From positions 1 through 64,000 of the forward strand of contig AZKM01000003.1 in the NCBI GenBank assembly GCA_000510425.1: 64,000 bases of DNA, read 5' to 3'. The notes under the pieces were generated by a model. It searched no databases. It saw only the letters and a program-made list of their open reading frames with translations, and had not been told where the DNA came from. Within the stretch, counting starts at the first letter, position 1, and every line of letters starts with the position of its first letter. The DNA is from Eubacterium nodatum ATCC 33099 (lineage in GTDB: Bacteria > Bacillota > Clostridia > Peptostreptococcales > Anaerovoracaceae). Shown piece after piece: positions 36,967-45,524 of the stretch. The translations under genes and the position numbers were made by a program.

Positions 36967-37547
36967 TAAATAATACCTGCCCTTTCAAAATGTTTTTTAA
37001 GCATCTTCCTTCCCAAATTAGCACCGATAATTGAACCGATTAAAATGATTCCAATTGCTGCAATTCCCATCCATGATGGCATATATTTTGCAAGTTCTGT
37101 TGCATACTGTTCTCCCATTTGCTGCTTAATACCTTCCATATAGGTCTCTGCCATTACCCACATCGGCATTTGACAACCAATCATTCCACAAGAAAACAGC
37201 CAGAATCCAATAACATTCTTTTTGAAACTTTTAAAACCACCTGATTTCATAACCAGATCACTGATAATGCCAAATGGAATATATCCTACTAATGCTAACC
37301 ATGTATATCCCATCAAATACCAAAACACACCGATAATAATCGACATAATCGTAATCATCCCGAATTTTTCTATTTTAGTTAGAAACAGCATAAAAGGTAT
37401 TCCTGTAATAATTGGAATGAGCAAATATATGGCAGGGTATAAGATTGGAATTGCATTCATCATCCCTACCACAAAAAATATAACTAAGTAAATAGCCGTA
37501 TAAATTCCTACATTGATTAAATCTTTTGCTGATAAGCCTTTTTTCAT
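36966..37547 (-). CDS. ECF transporter substrate-binding (S) component, MptD/Trep_Strep type
   Basis: The 193-residue protein has five to six membrane segments and the start KGLSAKDLINVGIYTAIYLV of the MptD/Trep_Strep family of putative ECF S components. The S component gives substrate choice; for this family the substrate is not established. In this cassette it is coded between YbtPQ-like ABC half-transporters and the T and A components, so the inferred substrate is a metal chelate or a breakdown product of it. GGAGG precedes the ATG. Confidence 0.82.
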   Translation of the reverse strand: MKKGLSAKDLINVGIYTAIYLVIFFVVGMMNAIPILYPAIYLLIPIITGIPFMLFLTKIEKFGMITIMSIIIGVFWYLMGYTWLALVGYIPFGIISDLVMKSGGFKSFKKNVIGFWLFSCGMIGCQMPMWVMAETYMEGIKQQMGEQYATELAKYMPSWMGIAAIGIILIGSIIGANLGRKMLKKHFERAGII

Positions 37548-37630
37548 TTTTTAATCCTCCCTTGTATTTCAGTAGCATAAAAAGCTACACAATTTATATT
37601 TGAACCATTATGGTACAAAACATTTTTTAC

Positions 37631-39364
37631 TTATGACAGTTTCCAATTAACCGCTATTTGTCTTGCTTCAACAAAATTCTTATAAATACCATTTGTTTGG
37701 ATCAGCTCTTCGTGTGTGCCTCTCTGTGTTATTTTTCCATTTGCTAAAACAAGAATTTGATTTGCATTTTTTATTGTTTTCAATCTATGTGCAATCATTA
37801 TGACTGTTTTATTTCTTGTAAGTTCTTCCATAGCAACCTGCAATTTATCTTCATTTTCAGGGTCTATATTCGCAGTAGCTTCATCAAAAATAATAATTGG
37901 TGCATTTTTTATCATCGCTCTTGCTATGGATATTCTTTGCCTTTCTCCTCCGGATAAATTTGTACCTCCTTCTCCTATAACTGTTTCATATTGCTCAGGA
38001 AGGCTCATAATAAAGTCATGACAACAAGCCTTTTGGGCAGCTTCAACAACTTCCTCATGTGTGGCATCGGGCTTAACAAATTTTATATTATTTTCTACTG
38101 TGTCTTGGAACAAATACACATTTTGGAAAACCATACTGATTTGTCTCATCAATGATTCTAATGAGTATTCTTTTATATCATGACCGCCTAAACTGATTTT
38201 TCCTTTATCTATATCCCAAAATCTTGCGATTAAGTTACAAAACGTAGTTTTTCCGGCTCCAGACGGTCCAACTATTGCAGTCATTTGGTTCTGAGGTATC
38301 TCAATAGATATATCATTAAGAATTTTTTTATTTGAATATGAAAACTCCACATTCTCAAAAGAAATATCAAAATTATTCGGTTTTATTTCCTTTCCTTCAA
38401 TATCTATCTGTGGAAATTCTTCTAATTTCCCAGTTTGTTCTATAGAGCCACTGACAACTCTGAGAGCAGTTGTTGCACTTCCTGCCAATTTAATTTGTGA
38501 AAAAGCAAGAAATGAAATTATAATCGTCATAACTGTATTTAGGAACGAAAGTTCTCCTCTATGATAGAAGAAAATACCTGCACCTATTATTAAAATGCTA
38601 AACAAATCCAAGAAAATATTTTGCAAAATCGTATAAGGTGTAAACAGCTTTTCACAATCAAGATTTGTTTTTCTGGTATTCTCAATAGCACTTCTGACTT
38701 TTTCATCTCCTTTGCCGGTTAAATTAAATGCTTTTATAACAGCCATTCCGCCAATCTGTTCTAAAATAGCGTCAACTAATTTTGCCGATGCCACTTGTCG
38801 TTTAGGAAGAACGCTTCTTGATTTGTTTTCCATTTTTGAAAGAATTAATAAGTATAATATGCAGCCAATCATAACAATAAGACCTACTTTCCATTCAAAA
38901 GCCAAAATCATTATTGTAAAAACTATCGTGTTTATAAAGCCGGATAATGTATTTACCATAACCATTGCCGCTGTGTTTTCTACATCTTCCAAAACCGTTG
39001 TAGAAATTCCTACAACTTCACCAATATTATTTTTATTAAAGAAGCCCATAGGTATTTTTTTAAGCATTTCACCTATTTCCACTCTTTTATTCGCCACCAT
39101 AAAATAACTCGCATGGCATTGTTGTAACTGCGAATAATAATTTGTAATACTTCTTCCAACTACACTTACAACAAGAAGTATTAAAGCAGTCCACGCCGGA
39201 GTCATACTCATATCTTTTTCGGTAATAGCTTTTACTATAAAGTAAACTGCACTGATTTGTAGCATATGAAAAATTGCAAATAAAAAGCTTACCCATATAG
39301 AATGGTATACATTTTTCTTCTCATAACCTGAGAAATCCAAAATCTTTTTTAAAGCACTTAGCAT
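37631..39364 (-). CDS. ABC half-transporter, exporter fold (YbtQ/EqbL-like)
   Basis: The 577-residue protein has an N-terminal six-helix ABC exporter-type membrane domain and a C-terminal ATPase with Walker A VGPSGAGKTTFC, signature LSGGERQRISIARA, and IIFDEATANIDPENE. Its start overlaps the end of the upstream half-transporter gene by seven bases, so the two make a heterodimer. In yersiniabactin, mycobactin and equibactin systems such exporter-fold pairs import ferric siderophores. The neighbourhood (ECF module, TetR) fits that model better than drug export, but this is inference. Confidence 0.85.
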   Translation of the reverse strand: MLSALKKILDFSGYEKKNVYHSIWVSFLFAIFHMLQISAVYFIVKAITEKDMSMTPAWTALILLVVSVVGRSITNYYSQLQQCHASYFMVANKRVEIGEMLKKIPMGFFNKNNIGEVVGISTTVLEDVENTAAMVMVNTLSGFINTIVFTIMILAFEWKVGLIVMIGCILYLLILSKMENKSRSVLPKRQVASAKLVDAILEQIGGMAVIKAFNLTGKGDEKVRSAIENTRKTNLDCEKLFTPYTILQNIFLDLFSILIIGAGIFFYHRGELSFLNTVMTIIISFLAFSQIKLAGSATTALRVVSGSIEQTGKLEEFPQIDIEGKEIKPNNFDISFENVEFSYSNKKILNDISIEIPQNQMTAIVGPSGAGKTTFCNLIARFWDIDKGKISLGGHDIKEYSLESLMRQISMVFQNVYLFQDTVENNIKFVKPDATHEEVVEAAQKACCHDFIMSLPEQYETVIGEGGTNLSGGERQRISIARAMIKNAPIIIFDEATANIDPENEDKLQVAMEELTRNKTVIMIAHRLKTIKNANQILVLANGKITQRGTHEELIQTNGIYKNFVEARQIAVNWKLS

Positions 39365-41103
39365 TCTACTTCACCATCCTTTACTCCAATATGAGCGTTC
39401 CACATCTTTTGATATAACTTAGAGTCTTTTATAAGTTCTTTATGCTTACCATGTGAAACAAGCTCTCCTTTCTCAATCAGGAAAATCTGCTCTGCATCTG
39501 TTATAGTTGATAACCTATGTGCAATAATAATGACAGTTTTATTTTGTACCAATTTTGATAAAGCCTTTTTAATAATCACTTCATTTTCAGGGTCTATATA
39601 TGATGTAGCTTCATCAAGTATGACTATCGGAGAATCTTTCAGCATTGCTCTTGCTATGGATATTCTCTGTCTTTCCCCTCCGGAAATATGACTTCCGCTA
39701 CTTCCGACAACCGTATCGTAACCATGCTCCATTTTCATAATAAAATCGTGGCAACCAGACTTCCTTGCAATATCTTCAACTTCTTCATCACTTGCACTTG
39801 GATTGCCCATTCTGATATTTTCCCTAATACTTTCGTTAAACAAAAAATTGTCCTGAGAAACAAAGGCAGTCATACTATATAATTGCTTTAGCGGAATATC
39901 CTTAATATCATATCCTCCGATTTTTATTTTTCCTTCAGTTATATCCCAATATCCGGCTATCAATTTTGCTAAAGTTGACTTACCGCTGCCGCTCGGACCG
40001 ACAAAGGCAGTCGTTATTCCCTCATTTATATTCAGCGATACTCCATGAAGAATTTCTTTTTCTTCTTCATATCCAAACTGTACATCTTGCAGTTCAATGT
40101 CATATTGCTGAATCATCACATCTTTGCCGGAATGATTTTGTTCCTTACCTTCTAATATTAAGTTAATAGAATTTGCAATAGTTCCTATCTTTGCAAGACC
40201 ATCAACAAAATTCATTGTCTCAAGTAACGGTCCTGCAATACCTAAAGATAGGATGATAACAGATATAAATACTTCTGCACTTAAACTGCCATGAGTGTAG
40301 AAATACCAGCCAATCGGAAGCACTGTTATCATCGTAGTCGGTGATATATTTTTAGATAAAGACACAGGTAACTGACAGCTCTTCATCCATTCATAAAAAT
40401 ATCTCGCATTTGCAATGACCTTGTCTTTATACTTTGCATACGACCTCTTATCCTGATTGAATGTTTTTATTACTTCTATTCCGTTGACATACTCAACGAT
40501 TGCAGAGTTCATATCCCGATTTACTTTTACAGAACCCTCATATTGAACGGCATAATTTTTCATTACCAGCCCCATAAAAAGCATTCCAACAGGAATTGAC
40601 ACCAATGATAATAGTGCCATTCTCCAATCAAGAAACAATAAATAGATAAATATACTCAAAGAGCCCAAGAGATTCGATGACATTTCAGGTAACAGGTGAG
40701 CAAGAGGTTTCTCCATACTTTCCACCTGATCCACCATAATCTGTTTAAAGTTTCCGCTTGGAACAGAGATTATTTCCCCTAACGGCATCTTTGGAAGTTT
40801 ATCAAGCATCCTCAAACGAATATCTTTCAATACACTAAAAGTCGCTTTATGAGATACAGATAAAGCTATAGAATATAGAACTGATTTTAAGATATAGGAT
40901 GACAAGGCTATCCCTAACCATAAAAAGTAAGTCTTGAAATCTCCATTGCCATTTACTAAATCGACTAAAATACGGCTTGCAGCAATGTATGGAACAATTC
41001 CGGCAATAACACCGATAGTTGCTATAAATACTGATGTTTTTAATTTTGAATGCTCCTTATGTGCAAGCTCCCACAATATTACAGCAGGATTTTTTTCTTT
41101 CAT
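39358..41103 (-). CDS. ABC half-transporter, exporter fold (YbtP/EqbK-like)
   Basis: The 581-residue partner has the same layout: six membrane helices (about 20-300), Walker A VGPSGSGKSTLA, signature ISGGERQRISIARA, and VILDEATSYIDPENE. Both ATPase sites of the predicted heterodimer look intact. The gene follows the TetR gene by 94 bases; the gap contains a 26-base palindrome (41126-41151) that is a likely operator. GGAGGT precedes the ATG. Confidence 0.85.
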   Translation of the reverse strand: MKEKNPAVILWELAHKEHSKLKTSVFIATIGVIAGIVPYIAASRILVDLVNGNGDFKTYFLWLGIALSSYILKSVLYSIALSVSHKATFSVLKDIRLRMLDKLPKMPLGEIISVPSGNFKQIMVDQVESMEKPLAHLLPEMSSNLLGSLSIFIYLLFLDWRMALLSLVSIPVGMLFMGLVMKNYAVQYEGSVKVNRDMNSAIVEYVNGIEVIKTFNQDKRSYAKYKDKVIANARYFYEWMKSCQLPVSLSKNISPTTMITVLPIGWYFYTHGSLSAEVFISVIILSLGIAGPLLETMNFVDGLAKIGTIANSINLILEGKEQNHSGKDVMIQQYDIELQDVQFGYEEEKEILHGVSLNINEGITTAFVGPSGSGKSTLAKLIAGYWDITEGKIKIGGYDIKDIPLKQLYSMTAFVSQDNFLFNESIRENIRMGNPSASDEEVEDIARKSGCHDFIMKMEHGYDTVVGSSGSHISGGERQRISIARAMLKDSPIVILDEATSYIDPENEVIIKKALSKLVQNKTVIIIAHRLSTITDAEQIFLIEKGELVSHGKHKELIKDSKLYQKMWNAHIGVKDGEVEC

Positions 41104-41125
41104 GATTTAACACCTCCATAATAAA

Positions 41126-41151
41126 ATAACTTTGTTAGCTAACTTAGTTAT
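41126..41151. promoter_or_regulatory. Candidate TetR operator before the ABC genes
   Basis: ATAACT and AGTTAT outer arms (41126-41131, 41146-41151) and a perfect GTTAGCTAAC core form a 26-base palindrome. The same ATAACT/AGTTAT arms recur before the TetR gene at 41890-41904. Spacing between TetR gene and ABC gene makes this the natural control site. Confidence 0.6.
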
Positions 41152-41197
41152 CTCAATTTCGAAAAAATAAGGGCTCAAAAGCATTTGCCCTTTTATA

Positions 41198-41821
41198 CTA
41201 AAAACCTCTTAGTTTCTTCCATCCATCATAAAAAAACTTTGAAACAATTCGTGTATTTGTTTTAACTTCTTCTTCAGTTTGAGAATGAATTACAATCTCA
41301 CACAAAGCATTTATAAAAGCATGGTTCAACAAATGCATTGCTTCTTTGGGGATTTCAACTTTTATATTCTTTTTCTTTGAAATTATTTGTAATGCTTTTT
41401 GTCTGTTTATATCTTCCTTCTCTACAAGGAGCTCTATAAAATTTTCATATTTCGTTCCATATGACTTGTATATCAAAAGGTTGAATAATTCTTTCTTGCT
41501 AAACATATATAATGCCGATTCAATTGATCCATCAATATTAATTTCCGCTAAATCTTGTCCGCAATTTTTTTCTATATCTTGAAAAGATTCTTCCTCAAAT
41601 TTATTGTAAAAACCCAAAAGTTCCTTTACTAAAGGCTCAACTAAACTGATAAATAAATCTTCTTTATCATCGAAATGTCTATAAAATGCACCGGTTGTAA
41701 CACCTGCATCCTTACATATTTTTCTTAAATTTGAACGCTCATAACCGTCATTCAAGAAATTAAGTTTTCCGCTCTCTATAATTTTTTCATGTGTAAACTC
41801 GTAGCCTTTTATATCAGGCAT
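41198..41821 (-). CDS. TetR-family transcriptional regulator
   Basis: The 207-residue protein has the TetR helix-turn-helix at the N-terminus: NFLNDGYERSNLRKICKDAG then VTTGAFYRHFDDKEDLF (about 21-57). The rest is the ligand-binding half with no recognisable subfamily. It is probably the local repressor of the ABC/ECF cassette and of itself, since palindromes of the same type lie before both. Inducer unknown. Confidence 0.88.
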   Translation of the reverse strand: MPDIKGYEFTHEKIIESGKLNFLNDGYERSNLRKICKDAGVTTGAFYRHFDDKEDLFISLVEPLVKELLGFYNKFEEESFQDIEKNCGQDLAEINIDGSIESALYMFSKKELFNLLIYKSYGTKYENFIELLVEKEDINRQKALQIISKKKNIKVEIPKEAMHLLNHAFINALCEIVIHSQTEEEVKTNTRIVSKFFYDGWKKLRGF

Positions 41822-41889
41822 CCCATTTCACCCCAGCTTTCTTTCAACTTATATGCTTCCATGTTATTTGCATATACTATAGCCATCAT

Positions 41890-41904
41890 GATAACTTAGT
41901 TATC
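41890..41904. promoter_or_regulatory. Candidate TetR operator before the TetR gene
   Basis: GATAACTTAGTTATC is a palindrome around one central base, 69 bases upstream of the TetR start, with the same arms as the site at 41126-41151. Confidence 0.6.
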
Positions 41905-41945
41905 TAAAAAAGTCAAGATGCAATTTCCTTTATATCTTTGTGTGG

Positions 41946-41979
41946 TCTATGATTGTCAAACATATGTGACAATCATAGA
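41946..41979. repeat. 13-bp perfect inverted repeat
   Basis: TCTATGATTGTCA (41946-41958) and its exact complement (41967-41979) flank AACATATG. The inner 22 bases are the same as at 27227-27248. There is no T-run on either side, so it is not an ordinary terminator. Confidence 0.7.
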
Positions 41980-42029
41980 TCAGAATAATAATAGCTTATA
42001 TTTAAAAGAAAGAGCTTATATTTTTACTG

Positions 42030-42058
42030 TTGACAAGGGTAATGCTGTCGAGTATAGT
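42030..42058 (+). promoter_or_regulatory. Promoter of the secreted-protein cluster, upstream copy
   Basis: Consensus TTGACA (42030-42035), 17-base spacer, TATAGT (42053-42058). It is followed by CTAACTTAGGTTAG (42068-42081), an imperfect palindrome that resembles the TetR operators nearby and also DtxR-type sites. Confidence 0.6.
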
Positions 42059-42067
42059 TAAGTGTGT

Positions 42068-42081
42068 CTAACTTAGGTTAG
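42068..42081. promoter_or_regulatory. Palindromic operator-like site
   Basis: CTAACTTAGGTTAG has inverted arms CTAAC/GTTAG. It lies between two promoter-like sequences. It shares CTAACTTAG with the TetR operator at 41126-41151. Confidence 0.4.
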
Positions 42082-42099
42082 TAGGCTTAACTTGTGCCG

Positions 42100-42128
42100 T
42101 TGACACCGGTGCTATCTAAAAGATAAAT
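42100..42128 (+). promoter_or_regulatory. Second promoter-like sequence before the secreted-protein cluster
   Basis: TTGACA (42100-42105), 17-base spacer, ATAAAT (42123-42128), 77 bases before the preferred start at 42206. Confidence 0.45.
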
Positions 42129-42205
42129 ATACCTCTTTTTACGCTTTCAACAACATTATGATTAGTATTCAGAGAGGCATATTTGAGAAAGGAATGTATA
42201 TAACT

Positions 42206-45200
42206 ATGTGCAGTAAAAAATCAAGGATTATCTTTATGTTAAGTATAGCAATCTTGATGATTGTTATAGTATCGGCTTTGAGTATTACAGAGCAGGCATC
42301 GGCTTTGGAAAAGAAAAGGAATTCCCATATTTCCAAAGTGACAATACCTGATACAGGAAGCTATGAAGGACAGGGGGCAGGCTTTGATGCATCCTCTGCC
42401 GGAAATGTAATCGTGCGTACAAATATTGCAGAAAATAAAATCAAGTCAATAGAAGTGCTGGTACACAGAGAATTAAACGGTGATCAACAACTTCTGAATT
42501 TTGAAAAAACAGCAAAACTCATCATTGATAAGATTTTAAACACCCAGAATCCGAACATTTCAGAGGAAGAAGTCAAAGATATTATCAAAGATTTGATTAA
42601 GGATATGCAGCCTATTCCTAAAAATCAATGTATCCAGGACGGAAAAGGCATTGCGCAGGCCGTTTCAAATTCTCTGACTGCAAGCCCTGACGGAGAAAAG
42701 CAGGTATACTTCAATCCATACAACGGAAAAGACAGTGATAAAGGCAAGGATGCAGCTCATGGGGTCAAAACCTTCGATGCTGCAAAAAAACTTTTACCTG
42801 ATGGAGGAAAAATTGTTTTAGTAACGAAGTGGAGGGTGAAGAAAGGAGAAAAAGCTTCTCTGAAATCCGAGAAAGATGCACCTTTAATTCTGGAGCGCCA
42901 GCCCGGTATGATTAAGAACATGATAGAAGTTCAGGGTGAAATGCTCATTGAAAATTTTGTAGTCGATGGACACAAGGAAACTAAAAACAAAGGACAACTA
43001 ATCAGCGTTGCCCCTTTTGAGAATTCTAAAGGGATTTTAACTTTAGGTAAAGGTGCGATTTTGCAAAACAATGTTGCAACAGAACCGGGAGCCGGTATTT
43101 ATGCAAGTCAGGATTCCACTGTAAAAATAGACGGCGGTGTTATAAAAAATAATGTAACATACGCAAGAGGTGGCGGAATTTGCACAGAATCCACCGTGGA
43201 ACTCATCAATGGTGAAATAACTGAAAATAAGGCACTTAAAGGAGAGGGAAATGACTCAGGAAGCGGAGGCGGAGTTGTAAACATAGGCTCCTTCGGCAAA
43301 GGGCTGATAATGAAAGGGGGCAAGATTCATAAAAACCATGCCCAATATCGCGGTGGCGGAATAGCAGGCTCATATCAGATTTTCAAGATGGAAGGTGGAA
43401 GTATTGTAAATAACACATCTGACGAAGGAAGCGGAGGGATAAGTGATAAAGGTCATCACTGGAACAAAACTCTCGTCTTAAAGGGCGGAAGCATCGAAAA
43501 CAATCGTGGAAAGGCTCCCGGCATAGACTTAAAAGATGAAAACACAGTTCTCCTGAAGGGAAATATCACAGTAAAAGACAATAAAGACAGTGATAAAATT
43601 CGCAATATAAAATGCAAAAAAGCAAAGATTATAGGTGAACTTACAGGTGAAGTTAATTTCGCCACAGACGACGGCATTATAGAAGGAGGTTCTGAAGAAG
43701 AAAAAGGACAACCATATAAAATCACTGCCTCAGATGTAAATCATATTTTTAATGATGACGGATTGATGGCTATTTTACAGGACTCGGGAAACAGAGTTCT
43801 ATTCGTTCCTTCAGCAGAAGATGGTATAAAAGTAAATCCGAACTTAATTCGCATCCGCGTTGGAGAAAAGGCAAGTCTTAGTGCCCAGTCCATTCCCGCT
43901 GTTCAAGGAGAAACCTTCCAATGGAATAGCGATGATGATAAAATCGCTGAAGTAGATCAGCAGGGAAATGTAACCGGAAAAAAGATAGGAAATACATTTG
44001 TCCGAGTTACAAACAAGGCAGGCAAAACTGCAAATTGCAGAGTCATAGTTATGGCTAAGCAATTTCCTGAAAACTTGAAAAACGGAGTTTATACAGGTTC
44101 ATCCGGCAAAAATGTTTCGGGAGAACCTATAAAAGTCAGAGTATTTGTAAAGGAAAACAAAATTAACGACATCAAAATAGTCAAACATAAGGAAAATCTC
44201 ATAGAACTTGGATTCGCCAACACATATATTGACGGGATTTTGCAATACTATACCTTGGAAAGACCCTATATTTCGGGACATGAAAATATATGTCAAAGGG
44301 TTCAGGAAGCCATTTCAGAGGCATTAAAATCAGACCCTTATGATATGCAGGATTTAGATAAAGTATATCTTGATCCGAAAAACGGAGATGACACATCATT
44401 CGGATTTTCTCCTAAAGAAGCGGTAAAAACATATGAACAAGCCATCGCTCTGACAGGAAAGAAAAAAAATGTGACAATTTGGCTCATGAGTAGTATCGAA
44501 GTAGACAAATTTACTGTAATAGGCGAACAAACCACCGATAAAAATGTAATCCTCAAACGCCACGAAAAGCTGAAAGCATCTATGATAACAGTCAACGGCG
44601 GCGGATTGACATTAAGAAATATTACAGTAGATGGGAATATGCAGAAAGCCGGGATTTGTATGCCGATGATAACCATTCCTAACAACAGCAGTAAAAAAGA
44701 TTTTGCTGTTAAAATAAGAGAAGGTGCTGCACTAAAAAATAACAGCAGCAAGGAAAACTCCGTGATTCACAACAACCACAGACTGGCAAGCATATATATG
44801 CAGGCAGGAGAAATTAAAAATAATAAATCCGTAAAGGGAGCTCTGATCAACATACAGCGTGGAGATATGTATTTTACAGGAGGCAAGGTGTATAAAAATT
44901 TTGCACCCAATGGCTTGCTAAAAAGAAATAAAAATGGAATCTTAACCCATGTAGGAGGTAAAGTTTTCATTGAAACTCCTATTAAGCTGGCTAAATTAGG
45001 AGTGAGCAGTTCCCTTGTTTCAGGTAGTAAAATTTCAATATACAATCCGAACTGCAAGTTGCTTGGAAGCAAAAAAGATATTTACTCTTCCAAGAAGTAT
45101 AGAATAAAAAAGAGTGATCTTAAACATATCAAACATCAGAATCTGATTTCCAGGCTCAGCAAAAAAGGTGAAGTATATTTTGTCGTTAAAACTCCTAGAA

Positions 45201-45436
45201 TTGAGAAAATATCAAAAAAAGGCAAAGTGATTTTCAAATGGAAAAATGTTCCTTTTGCAAAAAAATATAAAATTTTAAAGAATGGTAAAAAATATAAAAT
45301 TATAAAAGCTAAAGGAAAATATATAAAAATTATCCTTAATCTAAAGCGTGGAAAGAAGCTGGATGTGACGATAATCCCTCAAGGAAGCAATGGTTATTAT
45401 GGAAAAGCTGTGAAAATTCGTGCTAAAGCTAAATAA
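42206..45436 (+). CDS. Large secreted protein: FMN-bind-like, beta-helix and Ig-like domains
   Basis: The product (1076 residues from ATG 42206) has a signal peptide (RIIFMLSIAILMIVIVSALS). Two regions resemble FMN-binding domains: SYEGQGAGFDASSAGNVIV then IKSIEVLVHRE (about 38-70), and NGVYTGSSGKNVSGEPIKVR (about 630). Neither has the SGAT motif that carries flavin; ISGHENICQRV stands there in the second. Between them are a right-handed beta-helix region with repeated GGxIxxN turns (about 290-480) and a Big2-type Ig domain (VGEKASLSAQS, about 550-625). A second helix region follows, then a strongly basic fibronectin-like end (about 1000-1076). No sortase motif. The frame is open to ATG 42158, but no ribosome site lies there. 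Role likely adhesion or surface binding. Confidence 0.7.
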   Translation: MCSKKSRIIFMLSIAILMIVIVSALSITEQASALEKKRNSHISKVTIPDTGSYEGQGAGFDASSAGNVIVRTNIAENKIKSIEVLVHRELNGDQQLLNFEKTAKLIIDKILNTQNPNISEEEVKDIIKDLIKDMQPIPKNQCIQDGKGIAQAVSNSLTASPDGEKQVYFNPYNGKDSDKGKDAAHGVKTFDAAKKLLPDGGKIVLVTKWRVKKGEKASLKSEKDAPLILERQPGMIKNMIEVQGEMLIENFVVDGHKETKNKGQLISVAPFENSKGILTLGKGAILQNNVATEPGAGIYASQDSTVKIDGGVIKNNVTYARGGGICTESTVELINGEITENKALKGEGNDSGSGGGVVNIGSFGKGLIMKGGKIHKNHAQYRGGGIAGSYQIFKMEGGSIVNNTSDEGSGGISDKGHHWNKTLVLKGGSIENNRGKAPGIDLKDENTVLLKGNITVKDNKDSDKIRNIKCKKAKIIGELTGEVNFATDDGIIEGGSEEEKGQPYKITASDVNHIFNDDGLMAILQDSGNRVLFVPSAEDGIKVNPNLIRIRVGEKASLSAQSIPAVQGETFQWNSDDDKIAEVDQQGNVTGKKIGNTFVRVTNKAGKTANCRVIVMAKQFPENLKNGVYTGSSGKNVSGEPIKVRVFVKENKINDIKIVKHKENLIELGFANTYIDGILQYYTLERPYISGHENICQRVQEAISEALKSDPYDMQDLDKVYLDPKNGDDTSFGFSPKEAVKTYEQAIALTGKKKNVTIWLMSSIEVDKFTVIGEQTTDKNVILKRHEKLKASMITVNGGGLTLRNITVDGNMQKAGICMPMITIPNNSSKKDFAVKIREGAALKNNSSKENSVIHNNHRLASIYMQAGEIKNNKSVKGALINIQRGDMYFTGGKVYKNFAPNGLLKRNKNGILTHVGGKVFIETPIKLAKLGVSSSLVSGSKISIYNPNCKLLGSKKDIYSSKKYRIKKSDLKHIKHQNLISRLSKKGEVYFVVKTPRIEKISKKGKVIFKWKNVPFAKKYKILKNGKKYKIIKAKGKYIKIILNLKRGKKLDVTIIPQGSNGYYGKAVKIRAKAK

Positions 45437-45449
45437 GTGTGACCGGAAT

Positions 45450-45471
45450 TCTTTGTAGGAATCTACAAAGA
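45450..45471. other. Intergenic hairpin
   Basis: TCTTTGTAG (45450-45458) and CTACAAAGA (45463-45471) form a perfect 9-bp stem with a GAAT loop. No T-run follows. It may stabilise or process the transcript between the first two secreted-protein genes. Confidence 0.5.
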
Positions 45472-45524
45472 GGTATATATAAATTTTAAAAAATATTTTC
45501 TTGATTTCAGGTGGTGATGAAATA

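Noticed and set aside
37631..41103. Reading the two ABC half-transporters as a drug exporter
   Set aside because: Not excluded, but the tight linkage with an ECF module and the likeness to YbtPQ-type pairs make import the better hypothesis.
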